DNA of 6,147 nucleotides from Rhodospirillales bacterium (GTDB lineage: Bacteria > Pseudomonadota > Alphaproteobacteria > Acetobacterales > Acetobacteraceae), in NCBI GenBank assembly GCA_903644035.1, contig CAHJXG010000014.1, positions 1 through 6,147 of the forward strand. Reading direction: 5' to 3'. The notes beneath the pieces are model-generated. The model was not told the origin of the DNA, did no database searches, and saw only the letters and a list, made by a program, of their open reading frames with translations. Of the stretch, positions 5,630 through 6,147 are shown piece after piece. The first letter of the stretch is position 1; each line of letters begins with the position of its first letter. Both the position numbers and the translations under genes were made by a program.

Positions 5630-6147
5630 GCAGCGAAGCAGGACTACTACACGACGCTTGGGGTGGGCCGTGAGGCCGGCGCGGATGAGCTGAAGAAGGC
5701 CTACCGCAAGCTCGCGATGCAGTATCACCCCGACCGCAACCCGAACGACAAGCAGGCCGAGGCCAAGTTCAAGGAGCTGAACGAGGCCTATGACGTGCTG
5801 AAGGACGACCAGAAGCGCGGCGCCTACGACCGGTTCGGCCATGCGGCCTTCGAGCAGGGCGGCGGCCCCGGCGCGGGCGGCTTCGGCGGCGGGTTCAACT
5901 TCCAGGACGGGGCCGGGCTGGGCGACATCTTCGACCAGATGTTCGGCGAGATGACGGGCCGCCGCGGCAGCGCACGGGCGCGCGCCGGCGCCGACCTGCG
6001 CGCGCAGGTCGAGATCGACCTGGACGAAGCCTTCGCCGGCACCAAGACCCAGCTTCGCGTGCCGACCCGCGTGCAGTGCGACAACTGCCGGGGCACGGGA
6101 TCGGAGAGCAAGGAGCGCCAGGCCGACACCTGCTCAACCTGCGGCGG
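5627..6147 (+). CDS. dnaJ: DnaJ, Hsp40 co-chaperone, N-terminal part (cut by window end)
   Basis: DnaJ delivers unfolded proteins to DnaK and triggers its ATPase through the J-domain. The first 173 codons are present, of a usual length near 375-380. The J-domain occupies about residues 5-72 and contains the essential HPD (34-36) within YHPDRNPND, plus the helix IV region [11 protein letters not shown] glycine/phenylalanine-rich linker (about 76-107) follows, containing GGFGGGFNF and [10 protein letters not shown]. The first beta-domain strands include [12 protein letters not shown] (128-139). The zinc-binding region starts with CDNCRGTG (151-158), and a second repeat begins CSTCGG (169 on), making this a class I (type A) DnaJ. 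GTG 5627 is preferred as start; ATG 5615 is the alternative. The gene lies 153 bases after dnaK, beyond a strong terminator, so it needs read-through or its own promoter. I see no convincing promoter in the gap. Confidence 0.96.
   Translation, partial: MAAKQDYYTTLGVGREAGADELKKAYRKLAMQYHPDRNPNDKQAEAKFKELNEAYDVLKDDQKRGAYDRFGHAAFEQGGGPGAGGFGGGFNFQDGAGLGDIFDQMFGEMTGRRGSARARAGADLRAQVEIDLDEAFAGTKTQLRVPTRVQCDNCRGTGSESKERQADTCSTCG

Noticed and set aside
3548..5842. Very long open frame (764 codons) on the minus strand opposite dnaK
   Set aside because: In GC-rich genes, strong third-position GC bias keeps antisense frames free of stops. The translation is low-complexity (L, R, H, V, A rich) with no recognisable domain. 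Such frames opposite Hsp70 genes have previously been mistaken for proteins.

Overview
The window is a GC-rich (roughly 70% by eye), densely packed piece of bacterial chromosome. It carries housekeeping genes on the plus strand plus the start of one gene on the minus strand. The protein sequences (RNase PH, RdgB with an ADDSGF motif, DnaK, DnaJ) and the order rph-rdgB-hemW point to an alphaproteobacterium, plausibly of the Acetobacteraceae or a related Rhodospirillales line. That placement is an inference from sequence style and gene order, not from a database search.

Layout: bases 1-148 hold the N-terminus of a minus-strand Gfo/Idh/MocA-type NAD(P)-dependent oxidoreductase, cut by the window edge. 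A 73-base divergent gap separates it from rph (RNase PH, 222-935). rdgB (ITP/XTP pyrophosphatase, 935-1537) overlaps the rph stop by one base. hemW (radical-SAM heme chaperone, 1580-2743) follows after 42 bases. The heat-shock chaperone set comes next in the same direction: grpE (2811-3422), dnaK (3551-5473) and dnaJ (5627 to the window end, truncated). No stretch of more than 300 bases lacks a gene.

The first three genes look like one run for RNA 3'-end trimming, nucleotide-pool sanitation and heme delivery. The last three form the DnaK folding machine: the ATPase DnaK, its J-domain partner DnaJ and its exchange factor GrpE. The non-coding gaps hold the most informative signals. grpE and dnaK are each preceded by the same 14-base word, CTTGTCCGGCGGGC, with a TACnT box at exactly the same distance. 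This fits a pair of RpoH (sigma-32 type) heat-shock promoters. A stem-loop lies in the dnaK leader just before its ribosome binding site. A strong intrinsic terminator lies between dnaK and dnaJ, and dnaJ has its own possible leader stem-loop. No CIRCE element and no hrcA gene are seen.

I found no mobile element, CRISPR array, RNA gene or undescribed multi-gene system. The interest is regulatory: the matched promoters, a grpE start that would lie almost on its transcription start, and decoupling of dnaJ from dnaK.
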